Notes: generated by a model not told the origin, from the sequence alone. Shown: positions 9,223 to 19,089, numbered from the stretch's first letter. The stretch: 64,000 bases of DNA from Micromonospora zamorensis (GCF_900090275.1 NZ_LT607755.1:2356001-2420000), one strand, 5' to 3'. Numbers and translations are program-made.

Positions 9223-10248
9223 TCAGCCCGCCGTGCAGGAGCGGATCTGCGGACGAGCGCCGCTGTTGCCGTTGGTCATCGTGGTGAAGCCGAAGGTGTT
9301 GCCGCTGCCGTTGGACCGCATGGTCATCACGGTGCCGCTGCTGTCCCAGGTGGCGGTGCCGTTCCAGATGGTGGAGACCCGCTGCGGCGCGGTGATGGCT
9401 ACCACCACGGTCCAGGTGCTGGCGCCGCTGACCGTCACCGACGTGTTGTAGCGGTCGCCCCAGACGTTGGTGGTCGACGCCGTCGCCGTGCAGGTGCCGC
9501 CGGTGGGTGGCGGGGTGCCACCGTCGGGCGGCGGGGTCGTGCCGTCGGGCGCGACCGCCCGGCCGGTGGACGGCGAGATCATGCCGGGGCACAGGTTGCG
9601 GCTGGTCAGGTTGGCCATGATCTGCGGTATGGCGTCGCGGGTGTTCTGGATCCCGTCGTGCATGAGGATGACCTGACCGGCCTGGAGGCGGCTCGCGTTG
9701 GCCACGATCTGGCTGACGCTCGCGCCGTTCCAGTCCTGCGAGTCCACGTCCCAGATCACCTGTCGCATGCCGAGCGATGACGCGACGGACTGGAGGGTGG
9801 AGTTGGTCTCCCCGTACGGCGGCCGGAACAGTTGTGGCCGGATGCCGGTGGCGGACTGGATCGCCGAACTGGTCTGGGACAGGTCGGACTGCATCTGAGC
9901 CTGGCTCATCGAGGTCATGTGGGCGTGGTTCCAGCTGTGGTTGCCGACCCACATTCCGGCGGCCACCTGTGCCTGTGCGGCCGAGCGGTTGTTCTGGACG
10001 TTCTGCCCGACGTTGAACATGGTGGCCCGTGCGCCGTTGCTGCGCAGCACGTTCAGCAGCGCGCTGGTGCTGCCGGTCGGACCGTCGTCGAAGGTGAGAC
10101 CGACGTAGCCGTTGCAGGTGGCGGCGCTCGACGGGGTCGAGGTGGCCGCGAGGACCACGCCGCACATCGCGACGGCGGTGGCGAGGACGGCGAGCGCGGC
10201 GCGCAATCGCCTCGACCACAACGCCGTACGGGGGAAGAGCTTGCTCAT
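9223..10248 (-). CDS. Secreted polysaccharide deacetylase (CE4) with CBM2
   Basis: 341-residue secreted carbohydrate esterase family 4 enzyme that removes N- or O-acetyl groups from chitin, xylan or peptidoglycan. A signal peptide (about 1-43, ending SSAA) precedes the NodB domain: TFDDGPT (about 52-58, base and metal Asp), NHSWNH (about 102, metal His pair), RPPYGE (about 140), DVDSQDW, and ILMHD. A proline/glycine linker with repeated PPPDGG/PPPTGG leads to a C-terminal family 2 cellulose/chitin-binding module (about 250-341) with conserved Trp and terminal Cys. It is divergent from the chitinase, which suggests joint attack on chitin, although CBM2-CE4 fusions also occur as acetylxylan esterases. 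Confidence 0.9.
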   Translation of the reverse strand: MSKLFPRTALWSRRLRAALAVLATAVAMCGVVLAATSTPSSAATCNGYVGLTFDDGPTGSTSALLNVLRSNGARATMFNVGQNVQNNRSAAQAQVAAGMWVGNHSWNHAHMTSMSQAQMQSDLSQTSSAIQSATGIRPQLFRPPYGETNSTLQSVASSLGMRQVIWDVDSQDWNGASVSQIVANASRLQAGQVILMHDGIQNTRDAIPQIMANLTSRNLCPGMISPSTGRAVAPDGTTPPPDGGTPPPTGGTCTATASTTNVWGDRYNTSVTVSGASTWTVVVAITAPQRVSTIWNGTATWDSSGTVMTMRSNGSGNTFGFTTMTNGNSGARPQIRSCTAG

Positions 10249-10611
10249 CTGGTGCCCCTTCTCGCGGGAGGCATAACCGGGACATCACGAAGCCGTTGCA
10301 TCGACCGTGATGGATCGGAGTATTGCAGCGGGATTTCCGGCACGTCAACAAGTTCCGGAAGCCGTTCGAAACGAGGTAGGTCGGCGCCCGCTGGTCCTGG
10401 CAGTCGGTCAATCGACGTCCGATGATTCGATCCTCGCGGCATCGCTCGGATGATCCGGAAAGTGGCCGAAACTTCCGACGTCTCGCCATCGCTCCGTCGA
10501 GGAGGTGGCTCCATCGCAACAGTAAAGAAAGTAAACAGAAAATGTTACAGTCACCTATGTCTATACCTGGCCGAGTCTGCGGCCAGTGGGATCCCAGGAA
10601 GGAGTGATCAC
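10249..10611. promoter_or_regulatory. Divergent promoter region of deacetylase and chitinase
   Basis: 363 bases without a gene. The half nearer the chitinase is AT-richer (around 10520-10565). A near-match to the GlcNAc-responsive DasR core, GTCTATACC at 10559-10567 (consensus core GTCTAGACC), lies 45 bases before the chitinase ATG; one mismatch makes it only a candidate. No clear -10/-35 pair was found on either strand. Confidence 0.4.
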
Positions 10612-11694
10612 ATGACGAGACTGCGCGCGCTGGTCGCGCTGGTGGCACTGACCGTCGTCGGCGGGTTGGCTGCGGTCATCCCGTCGACCGCTGCGTCGGC
10701 AGCCGCCTGCTCAGCATCGTGGCAGGCCTCGGCCGTCTACTGGGGAGACGCACAGGTCTCCCACAACGGCCGCAACTACCGGGCGAAGTGGTGGACCCAG
10801 GCCGAGGCGCCACCGGGTACGACCGGTGTCTGGGAGGACCTCGGCGCATGCGGGGGCGGCACCACGCCGCCGCCCACCGGAGGCACCTGCAACCACCCGA
10901 ACTGGGCTGCCGGAACCTGGTACGCGGCAGGGGCGATCGTGCGGTACACCAACGGTCTCTACTACGTGGCCGAGCACGACAATCCCGGCTACGACCCCAT
11001 CGTCAGCACCTGGTACTGGGAGCCCTACACCTGCGGCGGCCAGCCACCCACCACCCCGCCGCCCACCGACCCGGGCGGCTTCGTGGTCACCGAGGCCCAG
11101 TTCAACCAGATGTTCCCGGGCCGCAACTCCTTCTACACGTACTCCGGGCTCGTCGCCGCACTCAGCGCCTACCCGGCGTTCGCCAAGAGCGGCAGCTCTA
11201 CCGTCCAGCGTCAGGAGGCGGCCGCCTTCCTGGCCAACGTGCACCACGAGACCGGCGGCCTCGTGCACGTGGTCGAGCAGAACACCGCGAACTACCCGCA
11301 CTACTGCGACCCCGGCCAGCCCTACGGGTGTCCGGCCGGGCAGGCCGCCTACTACGGGCGTGGGCCCATCCAGCTCAGCTGGAACTTCAACTACAACGCC
11401 GCCGGAAACGCCCTCAACCTGCCCCTGCTGACCAACCCGTGGCTGGTGCAGACCGATGCCGCGGTGGCCTGGAAGACCGGAATCTGGTACTGGATGACCC
11501 AGAACGGGCCGGGCACCATGACCGCCCACAATGCGATGGTCGGCGGTGCCGGGTTCGGTGAGACGATCCGCAGCATCAACGGCTCGATCGAGTGCAACGG
11601 CGGAAACCCCGCCCAGGTGCAGAGCCGCGTCACGAAGTACCAGCAGTTCGTCGGCATCCTCGGTGTGTCCGCCGGAGCCAACCTCTACTGCTGA
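10612..11694 (+). CDS. Secreted GH19 chitinase with two chitin-binding modules
   Basis: 360-residue extracellular endochitinase. Signal peptide about 1-30 (AASAAA). Residues about 31-75 are a CBM5/12 module with the signature AKWWTQAEAPP; after a TTPPPTGGT linker, residues about 93-142 form a second aromatic-rich module (VRYTNGLYYVAEHDNPGYDP) resembling another CBM5/12-type domain. The GH19 catalytic domain starts near 160, with the acid Glu in NVHHETGG (about 213), a second Glu in VHVVEQN, and YYGRGPIQLSWNFNY. AAGGAG lies 7 bases before the ATG at 10612. The domain set matches family C chitinases of Streptomyces, which attack fungal walls. Confidence 0.93.
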   Translation: MTRLRALVALVALTVVGGLAAVIPSTAASAAACSASWQASAVYWGDAQVSHNGRNYRAKWWTQAEAPPGTTGVWEDLGACGGGTTPPPTGGTCNHPNWAAGTWYAAGAIVRYTNGLYYVAEHDNPGYDPIVSTWYWEPYTCGGQPPTTPPPTDPGGFVVTEAQFNQMFPGRNSFYTYSGLVAALSAYPAFAKSGSSTVQRQEAAAFLANVHHETGGLVHVVEQNTANYPHYCDPGQPYGCPAGQAAYYGRGPIQLSWNFNYNAAGNALNLPLLTNPWLVQTDAAVAWKTGIWYWMTQNGPGTMTAHNAMVGGAGFGETIRSINGSIECNGGNPAQVQSRVTKYQQFVGILGVSAGANLYC

Positions 11695-11787
11695 TCCGCG
11701 GCCGGGCCTCGGCGCACGTCTTCTTACGGAGTCGGGGCCCGGCAGGCGGTCGTGGGTGGCCCGGCCGGTTTCATCGCCATCAACCCG

Positions 11788-11817
11788 TTGACACGGCCGT
11801 GCCGTGCCCGGAACTAT
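11788..11817 (+). promoter_or_regulatory. Possible promoter of the GH92 gene
   Basis: TTGACA (11788) and AACTAT (11812) are separated by 18 bases in the 261-base gap before the GH92 gene. The -10 match is poor. Downstream an interrupted inverted pair CGTTGT/ACAACG (about 11847-11873) could be an operator. Confidence 0.3.
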
Positions 11818-11955
11818 CAGCGACAGTCCACCCGCCCCGACTCTCGTTGTTCGCCAACTCCAATGACAACGATGTCAGGGCACCGCCCACCACGCTCCAC
11901 TCAGTCCAGACCTTCGACGTACTCGACCCGTTCGAGTCGAAAGGCCCCGTCCCTC

Positions 11956-14900
11956 ATGTCGCATACCCCCCTTGCGCGTTCCCTGTCTCCCCGCCTGATC
12001 GCCGCGACGACAGCCGTCCTGCTACCGCTGGGCCTGCTCGTCGCCGCACCCCTGGCCAACGCCGCCCCCACCTCGGCGACGCCCGGCAACTTCAGCTCCT
12101 CGTTCGAGACCGCCGACCCGCAACCCGCCACCAGCACCGTGGAGGTCGGCGCGAACGGAAAACCGGTCCAGGGCAACCTGAGTGGCAAGGTCACGACCCT
12201 GCCCGGCAGCCTGCTCGGCCAGGTCAGCGCCGTGACCGCGAGCGACGAGAACCAGCCCCGAGAGATCGCCGCGAACCTCAAGGACGACGACTCGTCGACC
12301 AAGTGGCTGATCTTCCAGTCGAGCGGCTGGGTGACCTACCAGCTCGCCAAGCCGGCCACGGTGCTGCGCTACTCGCTGACCTCGGCCAACGACGCACCGT
12401 CGCGCGACCCCAGGGACTTCGTCGTCCAGGGCTCCAACGACGGCAGCACCTGGACCGACCTGGACAAGCGTGTCGGCCAGACGTTCAACGGCCGGTACGC
12501 CACCAACAGGTACAGCTTCACCAACACCAGCGCCTACGCCTTCTACCGGCTGAACGTCACCGCGAACTCCGGTGACTCGCTCGTGCAGCTCGCCGACTGG
12601 AACATCAGCGACGGCTCGGACGTCCGTCCGCCGGCCACGCCGATGGTCAGCGAAGCCACCGCCGGTCCGAACGGCGGCTACACCACCAAGCCGGACGCCG
12701 GGTTCACCGGGCTGGCCGCGCTGCGCTACTCCGGTGGCGCCGAGGGCGACGGCCGCTCGTACGCCACCAACAAGCTGTTCGACGTCAACGTGCCGGTCGG
12801 GCCGAAGACCCGTCTGTCATACAAGATCTTCCCGGAGTTCACCACGGGCAACGCCAGGTACCCGTCCACCTACGCCGCCGTCGACCTGCACTTCACCGAC
12901 GGCAGCTACCTGAGTGGGCGCTCGCCCGTCGACCAGCACGGCTACCTGCTCACCGGTGCCGGCCAGGGCGCGTCGAAGGTGCTCTTCGCCGACCAGTGGA
13001 ACCTGGTGCAGGCCGACCTCGGCACCATCGCCCGCGGCAAGACGATCGACCGCATCCTGCTGGCGTACGACAACCCGCAGGCCACCGGGGACACCCAGTT
13101 CCAGGGGTGGCTCGACGACATCGAGCTGACGGCCGCGCCGGCGTCGATCGACGGCACGAAGCTGACCAACTACGTGGACACCCGTCGGGGCACCAACTCG
13201 ACTGGCGGTTTCTCGCGCGGCAACAACCTGCCGATCACCGCGGTGCCGAACGGCTTCAACTTCTTCACCCCGGTGACCGACGCGACCTCCAACTCCTGGG
13301 AGTACGAGTACCACCGGATCAACAACGCGGCCAACCTGCCGATGTTGCAGGGGCTCGCGATCTCCCACGAGCCCAGCCCGTGGATGGGTGACCGCAACCA
13401 GATGTCGGTCATGCCGGTCGTCGGCGGCGGTTCCCTCACCGGCCAGCCCGCCAGCCGCGCGCTCGCCTTCAGCCATGACGACGAGATCGCGCAGCCGGAC
13501 CTCTACCGGGTCACGCTCCAGAACGGCCTGGTCGCGGAGATGTCGCCCACCGACCACGCCGGGATCATGCGGTTCACCTTCCCCACCGGGCAGGCGACCG
13601 GAAGTCTCGTCTTCCACAACGGCACCTTCACCATCGGCACGGACGGCACCCTCACCGGCTGGGTCGACAACGGAAGTGGCCTGTCGGCCGGTCGTAGTCG
13701 CATGTTCGTGTCCGGTGCCTTCGACCGGGCACCGACGGCAACCGCCGCGACCTCGGCCACCTTCGACGTCTCCACCACCCGGGAGGTGACGATGCGCCTC
13801 GCGACGTCGTTCCTCTCCGTCGACCAGGCGCGCCGCAACCTCGATCTGGAGGTCACCGGCAAGAGCTTCGACCAGGTCCACGCCGCCGCGACGGCGATGT
13901 GGAAGGACCGGCTCGGCCGGGTCGAGGTGCGTGGCGCCACCGAACCGCAGCTGGTCTCGATGTACTCGAACCTGTACCGGCTGAACCTCTACCCGAACTC
14001 GCAGTCGGAGAACACCGGCACCGCCGCCGCGCCGCGCTGGCAGTACGCGAGCCCGGTCTCGGCGCCGACCGGCGCGTCGACCCCCACCCAGACCGGTGCG
14101 AAGATCGTCGACGGGCAGATCTACGTCAACAACGGCTTCTGGGACACGTACCGCACCGTGTGGCCCGCCTACGCGCTGCTGTACCCGGACGTCGCCGCCC
14201 GGATCTCCGACGGGTTCGTCCAGCACTACCGCGACGGCGGTTGGATCGCCCGCTGGTCGTCTCCCGGCTACGCCGACCTGATGACCGGCACCAGCGCCAA
14301 CGTGGCTCTGGCCCAGGCGTACCTCACCGGGGTCAAGCTGCCCGACCCCCTCGCGGCGTACGACGCGGCCGTCAAGGACGCGACCGTCGCGTCCGGCCGC
14401 AGCGCGGTCGGACGCAAGGGCATCGAGACGTCGCTGTTCCTCGGCTACACGCCGACCTCCACCGGGGAGTCGGTGTCGTGGGCGCTGGAGGGCTTCATCA
14501 ACGACTACGGCATCGGCAACATGGGTGCGGCCCTCGCCAAGGACCCGGCCACGCCGAAGTCGGAGCGCGCCCGGCTCAAGGAGGAGTCGCGCTACTTCCT
14601 GGAGCGTGCCCGCAACTACGTCCACCTCTTCGACCCGAAGTCGAAGCTCTTCCAGGGTCGCGACGCCGCCGGTAACTTCCTCGCCGGCGACCCGCTGGAC
14701 TGGGGTGGCGTCTACACCGAGACCAACGGATGGAACTTCGCCTTCACCGCCCAGCAGGACGGTCAGGGTCTGGCCAACCTGCTCGGCGGGCAGAAGGCGC
14801 TGCGGGACAAGCTCGACACGTTCTTCTCCACCCCGGAGAACGCCGACCGACCCGGCGGGTACGGCGGCGTCATCCACGAGATGATCGAGGCGCGCGCGGT

Positions 14901-17571
14901 GCGGATGGGTCAGCTCGGCATGAGCAACCAGCCGTCGCACCACATCCCGTACATGTACAACTTCGCCGGCGCGCCGGCGAAGACCCAGGCGACGGTACGG
15001 GAGATCCTGCGGCGCCTCTACGTCGGCAGCGAGATCGGCCAGGGCTACCTGGGCGACGAGGACAACGGCGAGATGTCGTCGTGGTACATCCTCAGCTCGC
15101 TGGGCATCTACCCGCTGCAGGCCGGGTCGTCCGAGTGGACCATCGGTTCGCCGCAGTTCACGAAGATGACAGTGCGTCGCACCACTGGCGACATCGTCGT
15201 CAACGCGCCGAGCAACAGCACCCGCAACGTCTACGTGCAGGACGTCAAGGTCAACGGCAAGAAGCAGCGCGGTCTGTCCCTGGACGTGGCCGCACTCGCC
15301 AAGGGCGGCACCATCGACTTCCAGATGGGCCCCAACCCGTCCTCCTGGGGCAGCGGCAGGAACGACGCGCCGCCGTCGCTGACCAAGGGTGACCAGGCGC
15401 CGAAGCCGTTGCAGGACACCACCGGCCCCGGCCTCGGCACCGCGACCGCAACCGGCGGTCAGGACGCCTCGAAGCTGTTCGACGACTCGTCCACCACGCA
15501 GCTGACCTTCACCTCGGCGACCCCGCAGATCTCCTGGGCGTTCCGTGGCGGAAAGCAGAAGCCGACGTACTACACCGTCACGTCCGGGGCGAGTGCTGGC
15601 GATCCGGCGGACTGGCGACTGCAGGGCTCCAACGACGGCATCACGTGGACCACAGTGGACTCCCGCAGGGACCAGGTGTTCCGGTGGCGCAGTCAGACCC
15701 GCCCGTACACGATCGACAAGCCGGGTCGGTTCGCGCAGTTCCGTCTCGCGGTCACGAAGACCGTCGGCGCCGCGCAGACCAGTCTCGCCGAGATCGAGTT
15801 GCTCGCCGGTGGCGACGTGGCCATCGGAGGCGGCGACATCGCGGTGACCGCCGCGTCCGGCGTGCACGCGACGTCCGGCGTACCGGTCTCGGTGCCGCTG
15901 GCGTCCGTCACCGGTGGCACCGCGACCGGTTACCGGGCCACGATCGACTGGGGTGACGGCACACCGGTCACCGAGGGCACCGTGACGCTGAGCTCGCGGG
16001 CCGTCTACAACATCGGTGGGTCGCACACCTACGCCACGCCGGGCTACCACCAGGCGAACGTCACGGTGACCGACGGCGAGAGCCAGAGCTCCGCGACGGT
16101 CGGCGTCGAGGTGGCGTACGCCCCGACCTCCGGCCTCACCGCCGCGTTCGACACCGTCTGCGTCGGTGACGAAGGCGTCCTCGCGGCGGACTGCGACGCC
16201 AAGACGTGGGCGTACTCACGGGCCGCCCTCGCGGCGGGCGGTGCGACGCAGGGCCAGCGGCAGCAGGTCCCGGGGACTGCGTTGCAGTTCACGCTGCCGG
16301 TGATCCCGGCCGGGCAGCCGGACAACGCCACCGGCAACGGTGCCACGGTCCTGCTCGACCTGCCGGAGGACGCGAAGAGCATCTCCTTCATCGGCGCCGG
16401 AACGCAGGGCAACCAGAGCACCACCGGCACGGCGAACTTCAGTGACGGCAGCACGGCCAGCATCCCGATCCAGATGAGCGACTGGACGCTGGGCGGCAAC
16501 GCCAACGGCACCCCGTCCTACGGCAACATCGTCGTTGCCCGGACGGCGTACCGATTGAACGGCACGAGCCGGGACGGCGCCCAGCCGTTCCTGTTCGCGA
16601 CCGCGCCGTACCCGATCCCGGCGGGCAAGACGCTGGTGTCGGTGACCCTGCCGACGCAGACCGGTGACCCCCGCACGGCGGGCCGGATCCACGTGTTCGC
16701 CGTCGCCAACGACGGCACGCCGGCCCCCGCGCTGGCCACTGTCGCCCCGAAGGACCAGACGGCGAACGCCGGGCAGGCCCTCGCGGCGAACCTCGGTTCG
16801 GTGACCGGCGGCGTTCCCGGCACGACCGGCTACCGTGCCCGCGTCCAGTGGGGTGACGGCACGGCTCCGGACGACGTCACCATCGGTGCGTCCGGTGCGA
16901 TGAGCGGGCAGCACACCTACACGCGGGAGGGCACCTACACGGTGCACGTCACCACGTGGGACACGCTGTCGAGCAGCACCGAGGCCTTCACCGTGACCGT
17001 CGCGCGGGGCGGCTCCCAGCCGACGATCGCGCTGTCGGCTGCCGGCGCAGTCACCACCGGCGGCACTGTCACCGTCGACGGCAGCGGGTTCGCCGCCGGT
17101 GAACAGGTGACCGTCAGCGTCGGCACCGACCCCGCCCGGGCCACGAAGGTCGCGGCCTCCGCGACGGGCACGGTCCGCGTCTCGGTCCCGACCTCCGGCG
17201 ACGCACAACCCGGCCGGTACGCGGTCACCGCGACGGGCGCGTCGACGCGGACGCCGGCCACGGCCACCGTCCAGGTGACCGGGCAGGCCCAGGCGCCGAC
17301 CTACCAGCCGCGGGTGGCACTGCTGACCACCTCGGGTCCGCGTGGCACGTCGATCACCATCGACGGTTCCGGGTTCGTTCCGAACGAGGCGGTCACGATC
17401 ACCGTCGGGAACGGCCTCGCGGTCAGCACGGTTCGCGCGAACGGTGACGGTGTCATCTCCGGCGCGACGGTCAGCGTTCCGGGTGCGGCGAAGGCGGGCG
17501 CGACCAACGTCACGCTGAGCGGCGAGAAGTCGGCGACGAAGGTGTCCCGGCCGTTCACCGTCACCGGCTAG
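11956..17571 (+). CDS. Secreted giant GH92 alpha-mannosidase with accessory domains
   Basis: 1,871-residue extracellular exo-alpha-mannosidase of family GH92, calcium-dependent enzymes that trim alpha-linked mannose from N-glycans and fungal mannans. Signal peptide about 1-35 (LVAAPLANAA). A discoidin-like domain (GSNDGSTWTDL, about 80-220) precedes the GH92 core (about 400-1110), with NYVDTRRGTN, NGFWDTYRTVWP (about 725) and EDNGEMSSWYILSSLGIYPL (about 1034), the acid-Glu region. Then come a second discoidin domain (about 1155-1290), a PKD-like domain (IDWGDG, about 1330), a beta-rich domain that may bind carbohydrate, a second PKD-like domain (VQWGDG, about 1635), and a tail of two Ig/IPT-like repeats (GSGFAAGEQVT, GSGFVPNEAVT). 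ATG at 11956 precedes the signal peptide; the longer open frame upstream does not look coding. Confidence 0.9.
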   Translation: MSHTPLARSLSPRLIAATTAVLLPLGLLVAAPLANAAPTSATPGNFSSSFETADPQPATSTVEVGANGKPVQGNLSGKVTTLPGSLLGQVSAVTASDENQPREIAANLKDDDSSTKWLIFQSSGWVTYQLAKPATVLRYSLTSANDAPSRDPRDFVVQGSNDGSTWTDLDKRVGQTFNGRYATNRYSFTNTSAYAFYRLNVTANSGDSLVQLADWNISDGSDVRPPATPMVSEATAGPNGGYTTKPDAGFTGLAALRYSGGAEGDGRSYATNKLFDVNVPVGPKTRLSYKIFPEFTTGNARYPSTYAAVDLHFTDGSYLSGRSPVDQHGYLLTGAGQGASKVLFADQWNLVQADLGTIARGKTIDRILLAYDNPQATGDTQFQGWLDDIELTAAPASIDGTKLTNYVDTRRGTNSTGGFSRGNNLPITAVPNGFNFFTPVTDATSNSWEYEYHRINNAANLPMLQGLAISHEPSPWMGDRNQMSVMPVVGGGSLTGQPASRALAFSHDDEIAQPDLYRVTLQNGLVAEMSPTDHAGIMRFTFPTGQATGSLVFHNGTFTIGTDGTLTGWVDNGSGLSAGRSRMFVSGAFDRAPTATAATSATFDVSTTREVTMRLATSFLSVDQARRNLDLEVTGKSFDQVHAAATAMWKDRLGRVEVRGATEPQLVSMYSNLYRLNLYPNSQSENTGTAAAPRWQYASPVSAPTGASTPTQTGAKIVDGQIYVNNGFWDTYRTVWPAYALLYPDVAARISDGFVQHYRDGGWIARWSSPGYADLMTGTSANVALAQAYLTGVKLPDPLAAYDAAVKDATVASGRSAVGRKGIETSLFLGYTPTSTGESVSWALEGFINDYGIGNMGAALAKDPATPKSERARLKEESRYFLERARNYVHLFDPKSKLFQGRDAAGNFLAGDPLDWGGVYTETNGWNFAFTAQQDGQGLANLLGGQKALRDKLDTFFSTPENADRPGGYGGVIHEMIEARAVRMGQLGMSNQPSHHIPYMYNFAGAPAKTQATVREILRRLYVGSEIGQGYLGDEDNGEMSSWYILSSLGIYPLQAGSSEWTIGSPQFTKMTVRRTTGDIVVNAPSNSTRNVYVQDVKVNGKKQRGLSLDVAALAKGGTIDFQMGPNPSSWGSGRNDAPPSLTKGDQAPKPLQDTTGPGLGTATATGGQDASKLFDDSSTTQLTFTSATPQISWAFRGGKQKPTYYTVTSGASAGDPADWRLQGSNDGITWTTVDSRRDQVFRWRSQTRPYTIDKPGRFAQFRLAVTKTVGAAQTSLAEIELLAGGDVAIGGGDIAVTAASGVHATSGVPVSVPLASVTGGTATGYRATIDWGDGTPVTEGTVTLSSRAVYNIGGSHTYATPGYHQANVTVTDGESQSSATVGVEVAYAPTSGLTAAFDTVCVGDEGVLAADCDAKTWAYSRAALAAGGATQGQRQQVPGTALQFTLPVIPAGQPDNATGNGATVLLDLPEDAKSISFIGAGTQGNQSTTGTANFSDGSTASIPIQMSDWTLGGNANGTPSYGNIVVARTAYRLNGTSRDGAQPFLFATAPYPIPAGKTLVSVTLPTQTGDPRTAGRIHVFAVANDGTPAPALATVAPKDQTANAGQALAANLGSVTGGVPGTTGYRARVQWGDGTAPDDVTIGASGAMSGQHTYTREGTYTVHVTTWDTLSSSTEAFTVTVARGGSQPTIALSAAGAVTTGGTVTVDGSGFAAGEQVTVSVGTDPARATKVAASATGTVRVSVPTSGDAQPGRYAVTATGASTRTPATATVQVTGQAQAPTYQPRVALLTTSGPRGTSITIDGSGFVPNEAVTITVGNGLAVSTVRANGDGVISGATVSVPGAAKAGATNVTLSGEKSATKVSRPFTVTG

Positions 17572-17585
17572 AACGAAGTCGACGG

Positions 17586-17617
17586 GTTGGGCGGGTCGTA
17601 CTCACGGCCCGCCCAAC
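17586..17617 (+). terminator. Terminator of the GH92 gene
   Basis: A 10-bp perfect stem, GTTGGGCGGG paired with CCCGCCCAAC, with a 12-base loop, starting 14 bases after the stop codon. Confidence 0.7.
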
Positions 17618-17641
17618 GTCTGAGCCGTCGGCGTTCGGACG

Positions 17642-17720
17642 TTGATCGACTCGGTTTTACGGAAGTCGGGGCATCGAGGCGCCGTGGATGCCCCGACTTC
17701 CGCGAACGCGAGTGGATCAT
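17642..17720. repeat. 79-bp palindromic repeat, copy 1
   Basis: Imperfect inverted repeat starting TTGATCGACTCGG. The left arm with CGGAAGTCGGGGCATC pairs with the right arm GATGCCCCGACTTCCG around an 11-13-base GC-rich centre. It is the same length and has the same outer ends as the copy at 63637-63715, so it belongs to a dispersed family. Its right end supplies the stop codon (TCA, 17717-17719) of the minus-strand phosphatase gene, so it may act as that operon's terminator. Confidence 0.75.
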
Positions 17721-18322
17721 GCAGGGGAGTGGGCCTGCGGCGCGCCCAGTCGGAGTTGCCAGCGCGTGCCCTGGCTGGTGAGCCGGACGATCGCCAACGG
17801 CTCCACGTCCAGCTGTCGGTACGTCGCCATCGGCAGCCCGAGGGCGTGCACGACCGCGACACGGATCACCAGCGGGTGGGTGACCGCGATGACGCGCCCG
17901 CCGGCTCGGTGCTGCTCGTCCAGCCAACTGCCGACCCGATCCCGTACGGCCGCGACGGACTCACCGCCGTGCGGCGCGGACTCCGGTGCGGACAGCCAGT
18001 CGTGCAGCGCCTGCGGCTGCGATTCAGCGATCTCCTCAAGCGACCGTCCGGACCAGTTGCCGTAGTCGCAGTCGGCCAACGCCGTCTCGATCGTCGGCAG
18101 CAGACCGAAGGCGTCGGCGGTCTGCCGGGCCGCCGCCGCTGGGCTGCACAGGCAGGTGTCGTGCATGCCGAGGTGCCCACGCCGGTCCGGATCCGCGTCG
18201 GCCTGGGCGAGGGCGGCGCGCAGACCGCCCTCGTCCAGGCCGTCGTCGGGTCCGCCGAAGCGGGCCCGACGCAGGGCGGCGGTGTGACCGTGGGCGACCA
18301 GCCGGAGGCTGGTGGCGGTCAC
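17717..18322 (-). CDS. Histidine phosphatase-like protein lacking the RHG arginine
   Basis: 201-residue member of the histidine phosphatase superfamily, third gene of the cobalt operon. The frame starts at a GTG whose GTGA overlaps the cbtA stop. The catalytic motif normally reading RHGxT is AHGHT here (LRLVAHGHTAAL), so the first phosphate-binding Arg is absent, while the His remains. Other family marks are present: CSPAAAARQTADAF, YGNWSGRSLEEI, and the second His in VTHPLVIR. CobC-type members remove the phosphate of alpha-ribazole phosphate in B12 synthesis, which would fit the riboswitch-controlled setting, but activity is uncertain given the missing Arg. The downstream palindromic repeat begins at its stop codon. 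Confidence 0.75.
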   Translation of the reverse strand: MTATSLRLVAHGHTAALRRARFGGPDDGLDEGGLRAALAQADADPDRRGHLGMHDTCLCSPAAAARQTADAFGLLPTIETALADCDYGNWSGRSLEEIAESQPQALHDWLSAPESAPHGGESVAAVRDRVGSWLDEQHRAGGRVIAVTHPLVIRVAVVHALGLPMATYRQLDVEPLAIVRLTSQGTRWQLRLGAPQAHSPA

Positions 18323-19089
18323 GTGCTGGGCAGCGCGGCGGCGGCCCGACGGAGTCGATCGTGGTGCATCAGGGCCGCGAACAGCAGGCCGATCCCGGTC
18401 CAGAGCACCACCTGGGTGCCGAGGGAGGCCAGTCGGAAGTTCCACAGCAGCGTCGCGGGGAAGTCGGTGGGGACCTCCTGGAACGACGGAAGCACCACGT
18501 AGGACGCGACGGTGACCAGCAGGAAACCGCCGACGGCCGCGGCGACGCGTTGCCACAGTGGCGCCTGCGCGCCGACTGACCGGTAGCCCAGCGAGCCCGC
18601 CCACACGGCCACCAGACCGAGCACCACCATCAGCAGGTAGGTGGCGGTGCGTTGGTTGATGGTGGCCGGGTCGCCGACCGCCGGCGGGTTCGCCGGGTAC
18701 TTGAGGAACGGCACGATCACCGCGCCGAGCAGCGCCGCACCGGCCAGCAGCAGGCCGGAGCGCCCGTCGTCGTCGGTCCGTCGCCGACGGGCCAGCAGGA
18801 CGTACGCCGTAGCCAGCAGACCGCCCATCGCGGCGCCGAACAGGCCGGTGGCCAGGAACAGCCCACCGCGCTGGCCGCTCCGGGTGACCACTGCCTCGTC
18901 GTGCTGGTGCCCGCCAGCGGCGGGTTCGGCGTGCGAGGCCGCCTCCTCGATAGCGATGGCGGCCTCGACGTGCGGTTCGCCGGCGACGTAGGCGAACGTC
19001 CCGGCGAGCAGGCCAGCGATCAGGCCGGCGAGCAGGCCGCGGACGAGGACGGCGAGGAACGGGGGAGCGGTGGTGGCGTTCAGTGGCAC
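18319..19089 (-). CDS. cbtA: Cobalt transporter subunit CbtA
   Basis: 256-residue membrane protein of the CbtA family, partner of CbtB in predicted cobalt uptake controlled by vitamin B12. Five or more hydrophobic segments can be seen (LLAGLIAGLLAGTFAYVAG, LFLATGLFGAAMGGLLATAY, LLLAGAALLGAVIVPFL, TYLLMVVLGLVAVWAG, and C-terminal ones). A His-rich loop, AGGHQHDE, lies between the first two and could bind metal. The likely GTG start at 19089 overlaps the end of cbtB by 10 bases, and the stop overlaps the phosphatase start, so the three genes are translationally coupled. Confidence 0.85.
   Translation of the reverse strand: MPLNATTAPPFLAVLVRGLLAGLIAGLLAGTFAYVAGEPHVEAAIAIEEAASHAEPAAGGHQHDEAVVTRSGQRGGLFLATGLFGAAMGGLLATAYVLLARRRRTDDDGRSGLLLAGAALLGAVIVPFLKYPANPPAVGDPATINQRTATYLLMVVLGLVAVWAGSLGYRSVGAQAPLWQRVAAAVGGFLLVTVASYVVLPSFQEVPTDFPATLLWNFRLASLGTQVVLWTGIGLLFAALMHHDRLRRAAAALPST

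Noticed and set aside
10559..10567. DasR site as a firm call
   Set aside because: Core differs from GTCTAGACC by one base and the outer arms do not match, so it was kept only as a note.
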